From assembly GCA_051846895.1 (NCBI GenBank), contig JBPYCQ010000005.1, positions 124,001 to 188,000 on the forward strand: 64,000 nt of DNA, read 5' to 3'. This document shows, piece by piece, positions 24,821 through 34,106 of this stretch; the stretch's first letter is position 1; each line of letters starts with the position of its first letter. A program made the position numbers and the translations under genes. The notes beneath the pieces were generated by a model that did no database searches, was not told the origin of the DNA, and worked only from the letters and a program-made list of their open reading frames with translations. This DNA comes from CALKAL01 sp051846895 (GTDB lineage: Bacteria > Bacillota > Bacilli > Bacillales > Alkalibacillaceae).

Positions 24821-26107
24821 ATGGAAAAATTACTAATCGAAGGTGGAAACAAATTACGTGGTACAGTCCGAATAAGTGGCGCCAAAAATAGTGCTGTTGC
24901 GCTACTGCCAGCGACTATTTTAGCTGAAGATGAAGTCACTTTAGAAGGATTGCCAAATATTTCTGACATTCAAACATTAAAGGACTTACTTGCTGATATC
25001 GGTGGCACAGTATCACAAACAGGTAGTGATGTGACAATTAACTCTGCAAACATGATTTCAATGCCACTTCCTAATGGTAAGGTTAAAAAACTTCGCGCTT
25101 CATATTACTTTATGGGTGCAATGCTCGGACGATTCAAAAAAGCAGTTATCGGAATGCCTGGAGGATGTAATTTAGGTCCGCGGCCAATTGACCAGCATAT
25201 CAAAGGCTTTGAAGCTCTTGGTGCAAAAGTTACAAATGAGCAGGGCGCTGTTTATCTACGTGCAGATGAATTAAGGGGTGCGAAAATTTATTTAGACGTC
25301 GTTAGTGTAGGGGCAACAATCAATATTATGCTTGCTGCTGTTCGTGCTAAAGGTAAAACAATTATAGAGAATGCGGCAAAAGAACCAGAAATTATTGATG
25401 TGGCGACACTTCTGAATAGTATGGGTGCCAACATTAAAGGTGCAGGTACAGACGTCATTCGGATTGAAGGTGCTGAAAAACTTCACGGCTGCCGTCACAC
25501 CATCATACCTGATCGAATTGAGGCAGGAACGTATACCATTATTGCAGCAGCTCAAGGTGAAGAAGTCATTATTGATAATGTCATTCCTACCCATTTAGAA
25601 TCTTTAACTGCAAAACTTCGTGAAATGGGCGTGACCATCGATGAACATGATGATCGGTTAATCGTAAAGGGTAATCCAGATTTAAAAAGCGTCGATATAA
25701 AAACGCTTGTTTACCCTGGATTTCCAACAGATTTACAACAACCGTTCACATCTCTTTTAACACAGTCAAATGGTACAGGCATTGTTACAGATACCATTTA
25801 TCAATCACGTTTTAAACACATTGATGAGCTACGACGAATGAATGCAAATATTAAAGTTGAAGGCAGCTCAGCTGTTATAACAGGACCTGTCCAGCTAGAA
25901 GGGGCAAAAGTAAAAGCTAGCGATTTAAGAGCAGGCGCGGCCCTTGTTGTTAGTGGATTAGTCGCTAATGGCGTAACAGAAATAATCGGCTTAGACCATG
26001 TTGATCGTGGTTATGATAATCTAACGGAAAAATTAAAAAACTTAGGTGCCGTCATTTGGCGTGAAAAACTGACAGATGAAGAAATCAAACAATTCCAAAA
26101 TGCTTAA
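24821..26107 (+). CDS. murA: UDP-N-acetylglucosamine 1-carboxyvinyltransferase
   Basis: The 428-residue protein has the MurA N-terminal GAKNSAVALLPATIL with the catalytic lysine, and GGCNLGPRPIDQHIKGF with the phosphoenolpyruvate- and fosfomycin-reactive cysteine (near residue 115). The repeated inside-out barrel ends with GLDHVDRGYDN. It starts peptidoglycan precursor synthesis. Bacilli usually have two MurA genes; position between tal and glpX matches B. subtilis murAB (murZ), the second copy. Confidence 0.94.
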   Translation: MEKLLIEGGNKLRGTVRISGAKNSAVALLPATILAEDEVTLEGLPNISDIQTLKDLLADIGGTVSQTGSDVTINSANMISMPLPNGKVKKLRASYYFMGAMLGRFKKAVIGMPGGCNLGPRPIDQHIKGFEALGAKVTNEQGAVYLRADELRGAKIYLDVVSVGATINIMLAAVRAKGKTIIENAAKEPEIIDVATLLNSMGANIKGAGTDVIRIEGAEKLHGCRHTIIPDRIEAGTYTIIAAAQGEEVIIDNVIPTHLESLTAKLREMGVTIDEHDDRLIVKGNPDLKSVDIKTLVYPGFPTDLQQPFTSLLTQSNGTGIVTDTIYQSRFKHIDELRRMNANIKVEGSSAVITGPVQLEGAKVKASDLRAGAALVVSGLVANGVTEIIGLDHVDRGYDNLTEKLKNLGAVIWREKLTDEEIKQFQNA

Positions 26108-26137
26108 GCTTGTTTAAAACAGGGGAGGAACTTTTTT

Positions 26138-27106
26138 ATGGAAAGAAGTTTATCTATGGAAATCGTGCGAGTGACAGAAGCCGCCGCACTGGCTTCTGCT
26201 CGCTGGATGGGTCGCGGAAAAAAAGATGAAGCAGACGATGCAGCAACTGAAGCGATGCGCACAGTTTTCGATACAATCCCGATGAGAGGAACAGTCGTCA
26301 TCGGTGAAGGAGAAATGGACGAGGCGCCGATGTTATACATAGGTGAAAAGCTTGGTACACAAGATGGTCCGCAAGTTGATATTGCAGTAGATCCTGTTGA
26401 AGGAACAAATATCGTTGCACAAGGATCATGGAATGCTTTTGCTGTAGTTGGAATTGCAGATCGTGGGAAGATGCTTCACGCTCCTGATATGTATATGGAT
26501 AAAATCGCTGTCGGTCCAGAAGCTGTAGGCAAAATTGATTTAAACGCTTCAGTGACAGATAATTTAAAAGCTGTAGCTAAAGCAAAAGGAAAGCATATTG
26601 AGGATGTTGTAGCGATTTTATTAAATCGTCCAAGACATGATAAAATAATTGAAGAAATCCGTGCAGCAGGAGCACGTATTAAGTTAATTTCTGATGGAGA
26701 TGTAGCTGCGGCAATTAATACCGCCTTTGACCATACTGGAGTTGATATTTTATTCGGTATCGGCGGTGCTCCTGAAGGCGTTTTAGCCGCTGTTGGATTA
26801 AAATGTTTAGGTGGAGAAATTCAAGGTCGATTAATGCCACAAACTGATGAAGAAATCCGTCGTTGCCATGAGATGGGAATTGATGATATTAATAAAGTAT
26901 TAACGATGGATGATTTATGTGGTGGAGACGATGCGATTTTTGCCGCAACTGGAATCACAGACGGAGAGCTGTTAAAAGGCGTACAATTCAAAGGGCAAAG
27001 CGCAACGACTGAAACAGTTGTCATGCGAGCAAAATCCGGGACTGTACGATTTATTAAAGGGACACATAGTCTGAAGAAAAAACCAAACCTAGTTATGACA
27101 GATTAA
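26138..27106 (+). CDS. glpX: Class II fructose-1,6-bisphosphatase
   Basis: The 322-residue protein shows the metal- and substrate-binding segments VVIGEGEMDEAPMLYIGE, AVDPVEGTN and ISDGDVAAAINTA of GlpX enzymes. It removes the 1-phosphate in gluconeogenesis. It lies 30 bp after murA with GGGGAGG ahead of its ATG, so the two are probably co-transcribed. The order murA-glpX-rho is the standard Bacillus order. Confidence 0.94.
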   Translation: MERSLSMEIVRVTEAAALASARWMGRGKKDEADDAATEAMRTVFDTIPMRGTVVIGEGEMDEAPMLYIGEKLGTQDGPQVDIAVDPVEGTNIVAQGSWNAFAVVGIADRGKMLHAPDMYMDKIAVGPEAVGKIDLNASVTDNLKAVAKAKGKHIEDVVAILLNRPRHDKIIEEIRAAGARIKLISDGDVAAAINTAFDHTGVDILFGIGGAPEGVLAAVGLKCLGGEIQGRLMPQTDEEIRRCHEMGIDDINKVLTMDDLCGGDDAIFAATGITDGELLKGVQFKGQSATTETVVMRAKSGTVRFIKGTHSLKKKPNLVMTD

Positions 27107-27111
27107 ACAAT

Positions 27112-27156
27112 GCCGTCTTATGTGCTTTTTAAGTGACATAAGACGGCTCATTTATG
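27112..27156 (+). terminator. Hairpin downstream of glpX
   Basis: GCCGTCTTATGT and ACATAAGACGGC form a perfect 12-bp stem (27112-27147). Only TCATTTATGG follows, a poor U tract, so termination may be partial or the hairpin may protect the 3' end. Confidence 0.55.
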
Positions 27157-27162
27157 GCGAAC

Positions 27163-27191
27163 TTGCTTCTTTTTTAAAAAAAGGATAAAAT
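27163..27191 (+). promoter_or_regulatory. Candidate rho promoter
   Basis: TTGCTT and TAAAAT are 17 bp apart, about 125 bases ahead of the rho start, leaving a substantial leader. Confidence 0.5.
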
Positions 27192-27314
27192 ATAATAGTT
27201 ACTAAAATACTTACCCCAATGATTTTCCATTCTCACATTCAGTGAACAACTCATTTTGTGTTTTTCCATACAAAAAAACTTTATAAAAAAATATTAAAAA
27301 AGAGTGGTGTTTTT

Positions 27315-28589
27315 GTGTCTGAAACATTAACAATAGCAGTATTAGAAACGAAGACGTTAAAAGAGCTTTATAGTTTAGCGCGCGATTTTGGTGTTTCTTA
27401 TTATGCTAAATTAACGAAAAAAGAACTCATCTTTGCAATACTTAAAGCACAAGCCGAAAAGGACGGGAATCTTTTCGTTGACGGTGTGTTAGAAATCATT
27501 CCTTCTGAAGGATTTGGTTTTTTACGTCCGATCAACTATGCCCCAAGTGCTGAAGATATCTACATATCAGCGTCACAAATCCGTCGTTTTGATCTAAGGA
27601 ATGGGGATTTAGTATCTGGTAAAGCACGTCCACCGAAAGAGAATGAACGTTATTTCGGATTACTACACGTTGATGCAGTGAATGGGGATGACCCAGAAAG
27701 TGCGAAAGAGCGCATTCACTTCCCAGGATTAACAGCTTTATATCCAGACCGTAAAATGCACCTAGAGACGACGAGTAATGTTCTATCAACTCGTATTATC
27801 GATATGATGGCTCCAGTAGGATTTGGACAACGTGGATTAATTGTTGCCCCACCTAAAGCTGGTAAAACAATGATTTTGAAAGAAATCGCTAATAGTGTAA
27901 CGAAAAACCATCCTAATGCGAAGTTAATCATCCTATTAATTGATGAACGACCAGAAGAAGTAACAGATATTGAACGATCTGTTGCTGATAATGTTGATGT
28001 TGTTAGTTCAACATTTGACGAAGTTCCAGAAAACCATATAAAAGTTTCTGAATTAGTCTTAGAACGTGCAATGCGCCTAGTTGAACATAAACAAGATGTC
28101 ATCATTTTACTAGACAGTATTACACGACTTGCACGTGCGTATAACTTAGTTATTCCACCAAGTGGACGTACATTATCTGGGGGAATTGACCCAGCATCAT
28201 TCCATCGTCCAAAACGTTTCTTCGGTGCCGCGCGTAACATTGAAGAAGGTGGAAGCTTAACGATTTTAGCTACCGCATTAGTCGATACAGGTTCACGTAT
28301 GGACGATGTTATTTATGAGGAATTTAAAGGTACAGGTAACATGGAACTGCATCTTGATAGAAGTCTTGCAGAACGTCGTATTTTCCCTGCGATTGATATT
28401 CTTAAGTCAGGTACGCGTAAAGAAGAGTTATTATTACCAAAAGAACAACTCGATAAAATGTGGGCGATTCGAAAAACGATGCAAGACCGTCACGACTTCT
28501 TGGACAGGTTTATACGCCGCTTAAGACAGTCGAAAACGAATGAAGAATTTTTCAAAATTATGGATGACGAAATGAAAGGTCGTTCATAG
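27315..28589 (+). CDS. rho: Transcription termination factor Rho
   Basis: I place the start at the GTG 27315 (MSETLTIAVLETKTLKELY), giving 424 residues, close to the usual length. The upstream ATG at 27258 would add 19 residues with no ribosome site. The N-terminal helix bundle is followed by the RNA-binding cold-shock fold (EGFGFLRPINYAPSAEDIY), the Walker A motif APPKAGKT, Walker B VIILLDSITR, and the Q/R-loop segment GGSLTILATALVDTGSRMDD. Rho is a hexameric RNA translocase that ends untranslated transcripts. Confidence 0.94.
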   Translation: MSETLTIAVLETKTLKELYSLARDFGVSYYAKLTKKELIFAILKAQAEKDGNLFVDGVLEIIPSEGFGFLRPINYAPSAEDIYISASQIRRFDLRNGDLVSGKARPPKENERYFGLLHVDAVNGDDPESAKERIHFPGLTALYPDRKMHLETTSNVLSTRIIDMMAPVGFGQRGLIVAPPKAGKTMILKEIANSVTKNHPNAKLIILLIDERPEEVTDIERSVADNVDVVSSTFDEVPENHIKVSELVLERAMRLVEHKQDVIILLDSITRLARAYNLVIPPSGRTLSGGIDPASFHRPKRFFGAARNIEEGGSLTILATALVDTGSRMDDVIYEEFKGTGNMELHLDRSLAERRIFPAIDILKSGTRKEELLLPKEQLDKMWAIRKTMQDRHDFLDRFIRRLRQSKTNEEFFKIMDDEMKGRS

Positions 28590-28735
28590 TTTTTGGATTA
28601 AAAACTTCTTGCAAAAAAACTTGCAAGTTGTTATAATCACTCTGTATGATGAGAATACTTATTCCCGTAGTATTTTGACGGATGAATGAATTAACTCTGT
28701 TTCCAAAGGATTCAGGGCAAGGAGGAGTGGAAAGC

Positions 28736-28978
28736 ATGAAGACAGGTATCCATCCAGAATACCGTAAAGTTGTATTTTTAGATACAAGCTCTGATTTCAA
28801 ATTTCTAAGTGGTTCTACACTAGATTCTGATGAAACAATCGAGTGGGAAGACGGTAATACGTACCCATTAATTCGCGTTGAAATCAGCTCAGCTTCACAT
28901 CCGTTCTACACAGGTAAACAAAAAGCTGATAAAGTCGGTGGCCGTGTAGATCGCTTTAAGAAAAAATACAATATGTAA
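28736..28978 (+). CDS. rpmE2: 50S ribosomal protein L31, type B (no zinc cysteines)
   Basis: The ATG at 28736 follows AGGAGGAG; the longer frame from 28682 is not needed. The 80-residue product has the type B pattern MKTGIHPEYRKVVFLDTSSD, WEDGNTYPLI and HPFYTGKQK, and no cysteine at all. Type A L31 of B. subtilis has a CxxC pair that binds zinc, while type B (YtiA) takes over when zinc is scarce. Here the type B form occupies the locus after rho where type A is usual. No Zur box was recognised ahead of it. Confidence 0.93.
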   Translation: MKTGIHPEYRKVVFLDTSSDFKFLSGSTLDSDETIEWEDGNTYPLIRVEISSASHPFYTGKQKADKVGGRVDRFKKKYNM

Positions 28979-28995
28979 TAATCAACTAAATGAAG

Positions 28996-29070
28996 CTGGC
29001 CGAACACTTAATCTGATCACCATCGTTTTAATAAATATGGTGCTTCAGCCTAGTGACGGTCAGTTTTTTT
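28996..29070 (+). terminator. Branched terminator of the L31 gene
   Basis: CTGGCCG (28996-29002) pairs with CGGTCAG (29057-29063) and encloses a second stem CACCAT/ATGGTG; seven T follow directly. The long structured loop is unusual for a simple terminator. Confidence 0.65.
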
Positions 29071-29145
29071 ATTTGCTTTGTCGCAAAAAATGTCGACCAT
29101 GATGTGAATACAAATACCAACTAAGATAAGAGAGAGGGACCTAGC

Positions 29146-29718
29146 GTGGCACAATTATTTTTCAAGTACGGTGCAATGAACAGTGGGAAATCAATAGAGA
29201 TTATTAAAGTTGCACATAACTATGAGGAGCAAAATAAACAGGTATTAATCTTTACTTCTGCAGTGGATGACCGCTTTCAGACAGGATATGTCGCTTCAAG
29301 AATTGGCTTACAACGTGAAGCAATCCCAATCGATGACGCGACAAACATTTTTGAAACCGTTAAAGAACAAGCCTCAAAATTAAGCTGTGTCTTAGTCGAT
29401 GAAGTACAATTTGTAAAAAAAGAACACGTCCTTCAAATGGCAAAAATCGTAGACGAATTACATATTCCCGTTATGGGATTTGGACTGAAAAATGACTTCC
29501 AAAACGAATTATTCGAGGGAAGTAAATATATGCTCCTTTACGCAGATAAAATTGAAGAAATGAAAACGATTTGCTGGTTTTGTGAAAAGAAAGCAATTAT
29601 GGCGTTAAGAGTGGATGAAAACAATCAACCAGTTCGTGAAGGAGATCAAATTCAAATAGGGGGAAATGATAGTTATTATCCTGTTTGTCGAAAACATCAT
29701 TTAAATCCACCTCTATAA
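29146..29718 (+). CDS. tdk: Thymidine kinase
   Basis: The GTG start follows GAGAGGGAC. The 190-residue enzyme has P-loop GAMNSGKS (residues 9-16), VDEVQF as the Walker B region with the catalytic glutamate, and zinc ligands CWFC and CRKHH in the C-terminal lasso domain. It salvages thymidine to dTMP. The P-loop carries N where many homologues have F or P, which belongs to a recognised branch of bacterial Tdk. It is followed by a strong terminator. Confidence 0.92.
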   Translation: MAQLFFKYGAMNSGKSIEIIKVAHNYEEQNKQVLIFTSAVDDRFQTGYVASRIGLQREAIPIDDATNIFETVKEQASKLSCVLVDEVQFVKKEHVLQMAKIVDELHIPVMGFGLKNDFQNELFEGSKYMLLYADKIEEMKTICWFCEKKAIMALRVDENNQPVREGDQIQIGGNDSYYPVCRKHHLNPPL

Positions 29719-29723
29719 TAAAT

Positions 29724-29770
29724 GAAACTCCAAAATATAAGTGAATGATTACTTATATTTTGGAGTTTTT
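29724..29770 (+). terminator. Terminator of tdk
   Basis: AAACTCCAAAATATAAGT and ACTTATATTTTGGAGTTT form a perfect 18-bp stem with an 8-nt loop, ending in seven T. Confidence 0.9.
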
Positions 29771-29794
29771 TTATGGAATAGCTTTTATGTAATT

Positions 29795-29857
29795 GGTTGA
29801 CAAAATCCTGAAATCTGCTGATAACCTTCCAAAATTGGCTGATATTTTTTTATCCCC
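29795..29857. repeat. Short 21-bp array, GGCTGAT family (3 units)
   Basis: GGTTGAC at 29795, TGCTGAT at 29816 and GGCTGAT at 29837 are spaced exactly 21 bases. The filler of the last two (AACCTTCCAAAATT, AACCTCTCAAAATT) recurs in the array at 33770-34080. It begins 24 bases after the tdk terminator. Confidence 0.7.
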
Positions 29858-29964
29858 TTTAGATTGAGTAAGTTTTTCCTTGTTAAGAAAAACATAAGAA
29901 TATAAAGTCATTATTCCTCTCACAATAAGATTTAAGGTGAATACAACTTAAGGAGCTAATAAAA

Positions 29965-31686
29965 GTGGATGAAAAAATTGGGAACGAGCTTTTAGTAAAC
30001 CATGAAAAAAGGTTGAAATATATTGAACTTGCACTAAATGAATCATCCATCGTTGGAATAACTGATCGGCGAGGAAGAATTACTTATGTAAATGACCTAT
30101 TTTGTGAAACATCAAAATATAGCCGTGAAGAACTACTTGGGCAGACTCACGCAATTATAAATTCTAACTATCATAACAAAAGTTTTTTTAAAGAAATGTG
30201 GCGGACTATTGGAACAGGTCATATTTGGAAAGGTGAGATAAGAAATAGAGCGAAAGATGGCACATATTATTGGGTTGATACGACAATTGTTCCTATACTA
30301 GATGATGAAGGAAAACCAAACGAATATATTAGTATCCGACATGAAATCACTGATTTGAAAAAAGAACAAGAAAGGAGTCGTTATCTAGCATACCATGACC
30401 CTGCAACAGATTTACCTAATCGTAACTATCTTATGGAATATTTAGATCATATATATTCAGAAGAAAAGGTTAAATGTGTAACAGCATTTTTTATTGATAT
30501 CGATCGGTTCAAAGCAATTAATGATACGTTTGGGCATTCAATTGGAGATTATATATTAAAAGAAACAGGAAGTCGATTAAAGAAATGCATTCAAGATGAC
30601 GCGCTTCTTTGTCGACATGGTGGAGATGAATTTGTTATCGTTTTCCACAACATAGAACAAAAAGAAGACATTATTGATATAGCAAATCGTATTATAAAAC
30701 ATTTTTCAGAACCGTTTTATTTTGAAGATGAGATGATCTTTGTCACGTTAAGTGTTGGAATAAGTATGGTTCGATTAGAGCATATTGAACGAGAGTGTGA
30801 AAATGAGAAAAGATCATTAATAGAAGATTTGCTGAAAGAATCTGATATCGCTATGTATGATGTGAAAAATCGTGGAGGAAATGATTTTTTAATTAATAAC
30901 AAACTTCATAGTCAAAAAGTTGTTAGACAGTTAGAATTTGAAAATCATTTACGTCAGGCGATTGAAAATAATGAATTCTACTTAGTTTATCAACCTCAAA
31001 TAAGACTTAGTGATGACAAAATAATCGGTGTTGAAGCACTGCTAAGATGGCAAAATGGAACGTTTGGTAATGTTCCACCTTCTGAATTCATCCCGGTTCT
31101 AGAGCGGATTGGATTAATTGGAAGGGTCGGGGAGTGGGTCATTGAACAAGCATGTATGCAGTTGAAAAAATGGCTCGATTTAGGTATGGAAATCAAGCTG
31201 GCAATTAATATATCATTGCGCCAATTGAGACATAAGCGTGTAATTCCAATATTAAGAAAAGTATTTGAGACATATGAAATACCTTCAGAGTTGATAGAAG
31301 TAGAACTTACGGAGAGTGTTTTTGGGGAAATACAAGAAATTAAACCAGCGATAGAGGAATTAAAAGCATTAGGTGTTAAAATCGCAATTGACGATTTCGG
31401 AACGGGCTATTCATCGTTAAGCTATTTGAGTAATTTACCCGTAGATTTTTTGAAAATCGATAAATCATTTATTGACAGAGTTATGTTAAATGGTGAGTGG
31501 ATCGTGAAAACGATTATTGATATGGGAAAAAATTTAAGTCTAGGAATTGTCGCAGAAGGCATTGAAACAGAAGAACAGTTGCTTCTTTTGAAAAAACACC
31601 AATGTGAATTTGGACAAGGGTATTATTATAGTCGACCAGTTTTACCAGATGAAATTACAAAGCTTCTTGAAGATTCTGGAGCTTAA
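29965..31686 (+). CDS. PAS-GGDEF-EAL cyclic-di-GMP signalling protein
   Basis: The GTG start follows AAGGAGC. The 573 residues hold a PAS domain (about 20-135), an intact GGDEF synthase site (CRHGGDEFVIVF near 218), and an intact EAL phosphodiesterase site (GVEALLRW near 357, DDFGTGYSSLSYL near 475, VAEGIETEEQ). No membrane segment and no RxxD inhibitory site before GGDEF are visible. Both catalytic motifs look complete, so the net activity cannot be told. It is a single-gene unit inserted between tdk and prfA, where B. subtilis has other small genes. Confidence 0.9.
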   Translation: MDEKIGNELLVNHEKRLKYIELALNESSIVGITDRRGRITYVNDLFCETSKYSREELLGQTHAIINSNYHNKSFFKEMWRTIGTGHIWKGEIRNRAKDGTYYWVDTTIVPILDDEGKPNEYISIRHEITDLKKEQERSRYLAYHDPATDLPNRNYLMEYLDHIYSEEKVKCVTAFFIDIDRFKAINDTFGHSIGDYILKETGSRLKKCIQDDALLCRHGGDEFVIVFHNIEQKEDIIDIANRIIKHFSEPFYFEDEMIFVTLSVGISMVRLEHIERECENEKRSLIEDLLKESDIAMYDVKNRGGNDFLINNKLHSQKVVRQLEFENHLRQAIENNEFYLVYQPQIRLSDDKIIGVEALLRWQNGTFGNVPPSEFIPVLERIGLIGRVGEWVIEQACMQLKKWLDLGMEIKLAINISLRQLRHKRVIPILRKVFETYEIPSELIEVELTESVFGEIQEIKPAIEELKALGVKIAIDDFGTGYSSLSYLSNLPVDFLKIDKSFIDRVMLNGEWIVKTIIDMGKNLSLGIVAEGIETEEQLLLLKKHQCEFGQGYYYSRPVLPDEITKLLEDSGA

Positions 31687-31713
31687 ATGCACTGAGAGCA
31701 TTTAAGCTTTTTT
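31681..31713 (+). terminator. Terminator overlapping the GGDEF-EAL stop codon
   Basis: GCTTAAATGC and GCATTTAAGC form a perfect 10-bp stem with a 7-nt loop and six T; the TAA stop is inside the left arm. Confidence 0.88.
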
Positions 31714-31823
31714 CATCATGTCTAATTATATTTTTTTGAAAACATCATCGTAAAAAAAGAAATTTTTTTTTGATTTATGATATGATATAACATGGAATTC
31801 TAAATTAAGTAGAGGTGTACGTC

Positions 31824-32894
31824 ATGTTTGATAAGCTACAATCATTAGAAGATCGTTATAACAAATTAACTGAACTTCTTATGGATCCAGAAGTGATTAA
31901 CGATTCTAATAAATTACGTGAATATTCGAAAGAACAATCAGACATCCAAGAGGTCGTTGAAAAATACCGACGTTACAAAGATATAACAAAGCAAATCCAA
32001 GAAGCTAAAACGATGCTAGACGAAGAATCTGATGAAGATATTCGTGAAATGGCACGTGAAGAAATTAACGAACTTGAACCTGAAGTCGAAGAACTAGAAC
32101 AACAGATGAAATTATTGCTCGTTCCAAAAGATCCGAACGATGAGAAAAACGTTATTATGGAAATTCGTGGAGCAGCGGGTGGAGACGAAGCAGCCTTATT
32201 CGCTGGTAACTTATACCGTCTATACTCACGCTTTGCAGAAACGCAAGGCTGGAAGACAGAAGTGATTGACTACCACGAATCAGATATGGGCGGGTATAAA
32301 GAAATTATTTTCATAATTAATGGTCGCGGTGCTTATTCGAAGCTAAAATATGAAAACGGAGCACACCGCGTACAACGTGTACCTGAGACTGAATCAGGTG
32401 GTCGTATTCACACATCAACAGCGACGGTTGCTGTACTACCAGAAGCTGAAGAAGTTGAAGTTGAAATTCATGAAAAAGATATTCGTGTCGATACGTTTGC
32501 TTCAAGCGGACCAGGTGGGCAAAGTGTTAACACGACAATGTCAGCTGTTCGTCTCACACACTTACCAACAGGGACAGTTGTTTCCTGTCAGGATGAGAAA
32601 TCTCAGATTAAAAATAAAGAAAAGGCGATGAAAGTATTACGCGCACGTGTTTATGAAAAATTCCAACAAGAAGCACAAGCTGAGTACGATGAAAACCGTA
32701 AATCAGCGGTAGGTACAGGAGACCGTTCTGAACGTATCCGTACGTACAACTATCCACAAAACCGTGTAACAGACCATCGAATTAATTTTACGTTAAACAA
32801 ATTAGACCAAATTATGGAAGGTAAAATTGATGAAATTATTGATGCATTAATCATTGAGGAACAAACGAAACGATTAGACGAGATTGGTGAGTAA
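31824..32894 (+). CDS. prfA: Peptide chain release factor 1
   Basis: The ATG at 31824 (MFDKLQSLEDRYNKL) is the conserved start; GTG 31815 is in frame but lies over the AGAGGTG ribosome site. The 356-residue protein carries the GGQ hydrolysis loop (SSGPGGQSVNTTMSAVRLTH, near residue 231) and the stop-codon recognition region typical of RF1. It releases peptides at UAA and UAG. The methylase for its GGQ glutamine follows after one base. Confidence 0.95.
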   Translation: MFDKLQSLEDRYNKLTELLMDPEVINDSNKLREYSKEQSDIQEVVEKYRRYKDITKQIQEAKTMLDEESDEDIREMAREEINELEPEVEELEQQMKLLLVPKDPNDEKNVIMEIRGAAGGDEAALFAGNLYRLYSRFAETQGWKTEVIDYHESDMGGYKEIIFIINGRGAYSKLKYENGAHRVQRVPETESGGRIHTSTATVAVLPEAEEVEVEIHEKDIRVDTFASSGPGGQSVNTTMSAVRLTHLPTGTVVSCQDEKSQIKNKEKAMKVLRARVYEKFQQEAQAEYDENRKSAVGTGDRSERIRTYNYPQNRVTDHRINFTLNKLDQIMEGKIDEIIDALIIEEQTKRLDEIGE

Positions 32895-32895
32895 T

Positions 32896-33735
32896 ATGAA
32901 GACAGTCTTCGAGGCCCGAAAATGGGCTTCTTCTTTTTTAAAACAAAATAATCGAGAAGAACGTGTAGCAGAGCTTATGCTTATGCATTTGTTAAATGTG
33001 ACATTGGAAGAATGGCTCGTCATACAACAGGATGAACTTCCACCTAAGGTTTGGAAGGACTTTCAGATTTGGATTAATGAACATGCAGAAACGGGAAAAC
33101 CAATTGAGCATTTTACAAATGAAGCAGAGTTCTTTGGGCGGACATTTTTCGTTAATGAAGCCGTTTTAATCCCCCGCCCAGAAACAGAGGAGCTAATTGC
33201 TGCAGTTGTTGATGATATTGTTGAAGGCGATACTGTTGCTGATATAGGTACGGGAAGTGGAATTTTAGCGATTACTTTAAAAAAGGAAATCCCATCAATC
33301 ACAGCATACGCAACCGACCTTTCCGAAAGTGCACTTGCTGTTGCACGTGGAAATGCTTCTCAACTTGGTGCGGAGGTTCAGTTTTTTCAAGGAAACTTTT
33401 TAGAACCAGTGATCAATGAACGAATCGATATTGTCGTTTCAAATCCGCCATATATTTCAAACGACGAGCGAACTACCTTGTCTGAAACCGTTTTACACGA
33501 TCCCGAGCTCGCTCTTTTTGCCGAAGAAAACGGACTCGCAGCTTATCGTAAAATAACTGAGCAAATTGTTTGTATGAGTGAAAAAGGCCCGCGATTAGTT
33601 GTTTTTGAAATAGGATACGACCAAGGGGAGACAGTTCCGGAGTTAATCAAGTTAATCGAACCAACTGCTAACATTGAAGTATTAAAAGATATAAACGGAA
33701 AAGACAGAATCGTGAAGTGGAGAAGGAGCTGCTAG
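32896..33735 (+). CDS. prmC: Release factor glutamine methyltransferase
   Basis: The ATG at 32896 is preceded by GGTGA and lies one base after the prfA stop; TTG 32884 is a less likely start. The 279-residue enzyme has an N-terminal helical domain, the SAM site VADIGTGSGILAI, and the catalytic motif VVSNPPYIS near residue 185. It methylates the glutamine of the GGQ loop in release factors, and the pairing with prfA supports this. Confidence 0.94.
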   Translation: MKTVFEARKWASSFLKQNNREERVAELMLMHLLNVTLEEWLVIQQDELPPKVWKDFQIWINEHAETGKPIEHFTNEAEFFGRTFFVNEAVLIPRPETEELIAAVVDDIVEGDTVADIGTGSGILAITLKKEIPSITAYATDLSESALAVARGNASQLGAEVQFFQGNFLEPVINERIDIVVSNPPYISNDERTTLSETVLHDPELALFAEENGLAAYRKITEQIVCMSEKGPRLVVFEIGYDQGETVPELIKLIEPTANIEVLKDINGKDRIVKWRRSC

Positions 33736-33760
33736 CTTAAAGAAAGCAGCTCTCTTATTA
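33725..33760 (+). terminator. Weak terminator-like hairpin after prmC
   Basis: GAGCTGCT and AGCAGCTC pair across the prmC stop codon region; only CTTATTATT follows. Confidence 0.45.
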
Positions 33761-33769
33761 TTAACGGAA

Positions 33770-34080
33770 GGCAAACCTGATTGGCCGTAATTGGCAGATT
33801 AATTCATGAGAATGGCAGATAGCCTATCGAAATTGGCAGATAGATTCATGAGAATGGCAGATAGCTTATCGAAATTGGCAGATAGATTTATGAAAATAGA
33901 AGATAGCTTATCAAAATTGGCAGATAGATTCATGAGAATGGCAGATAGCTCTTCGAATTGGCAGATAGATTCATGAAAATAAACATATAGCACATCCCGA
34001 ATTGGCTATTAAATCATGAAATCAGCCGACAAGTATTTAAAATCGGCTGATAACCTCTCAAAATTGGCTGATAAATAAAC
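33770..34080. repeat. 21-bp tandem array, GGCAGAT/GGCTGAT family (about 14 units)
   Basis: From GGCAGAT at 33793, copies follow at mostly 21-base steps. Two fillers alternate, AGATTCATGAGAAT and AGCTTATCGAAATT, giving a 42-bp higher-order unit. Toward the right end GGCAGAT becomes GGCTGAT with filler AACCTCTCAAAATT, as at 29816. One unit is 20 bases and another 23, so register slips once or twice. It fills the space between convergent prmC and an acetyltransferase. Confidence 0.85.
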
Positions 34081-34106
34081 AGCAGTCGTGAACAAGCGCA
34101 TTTGAA

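Noticed and set aside
27112..27314. Autoregulatory RNA element in the rho leader.
   Set aside because: The only clear structure is the glpX-end hairpin, which lies before the candidate rho promoter; nothing specific was seen in the leader itself.
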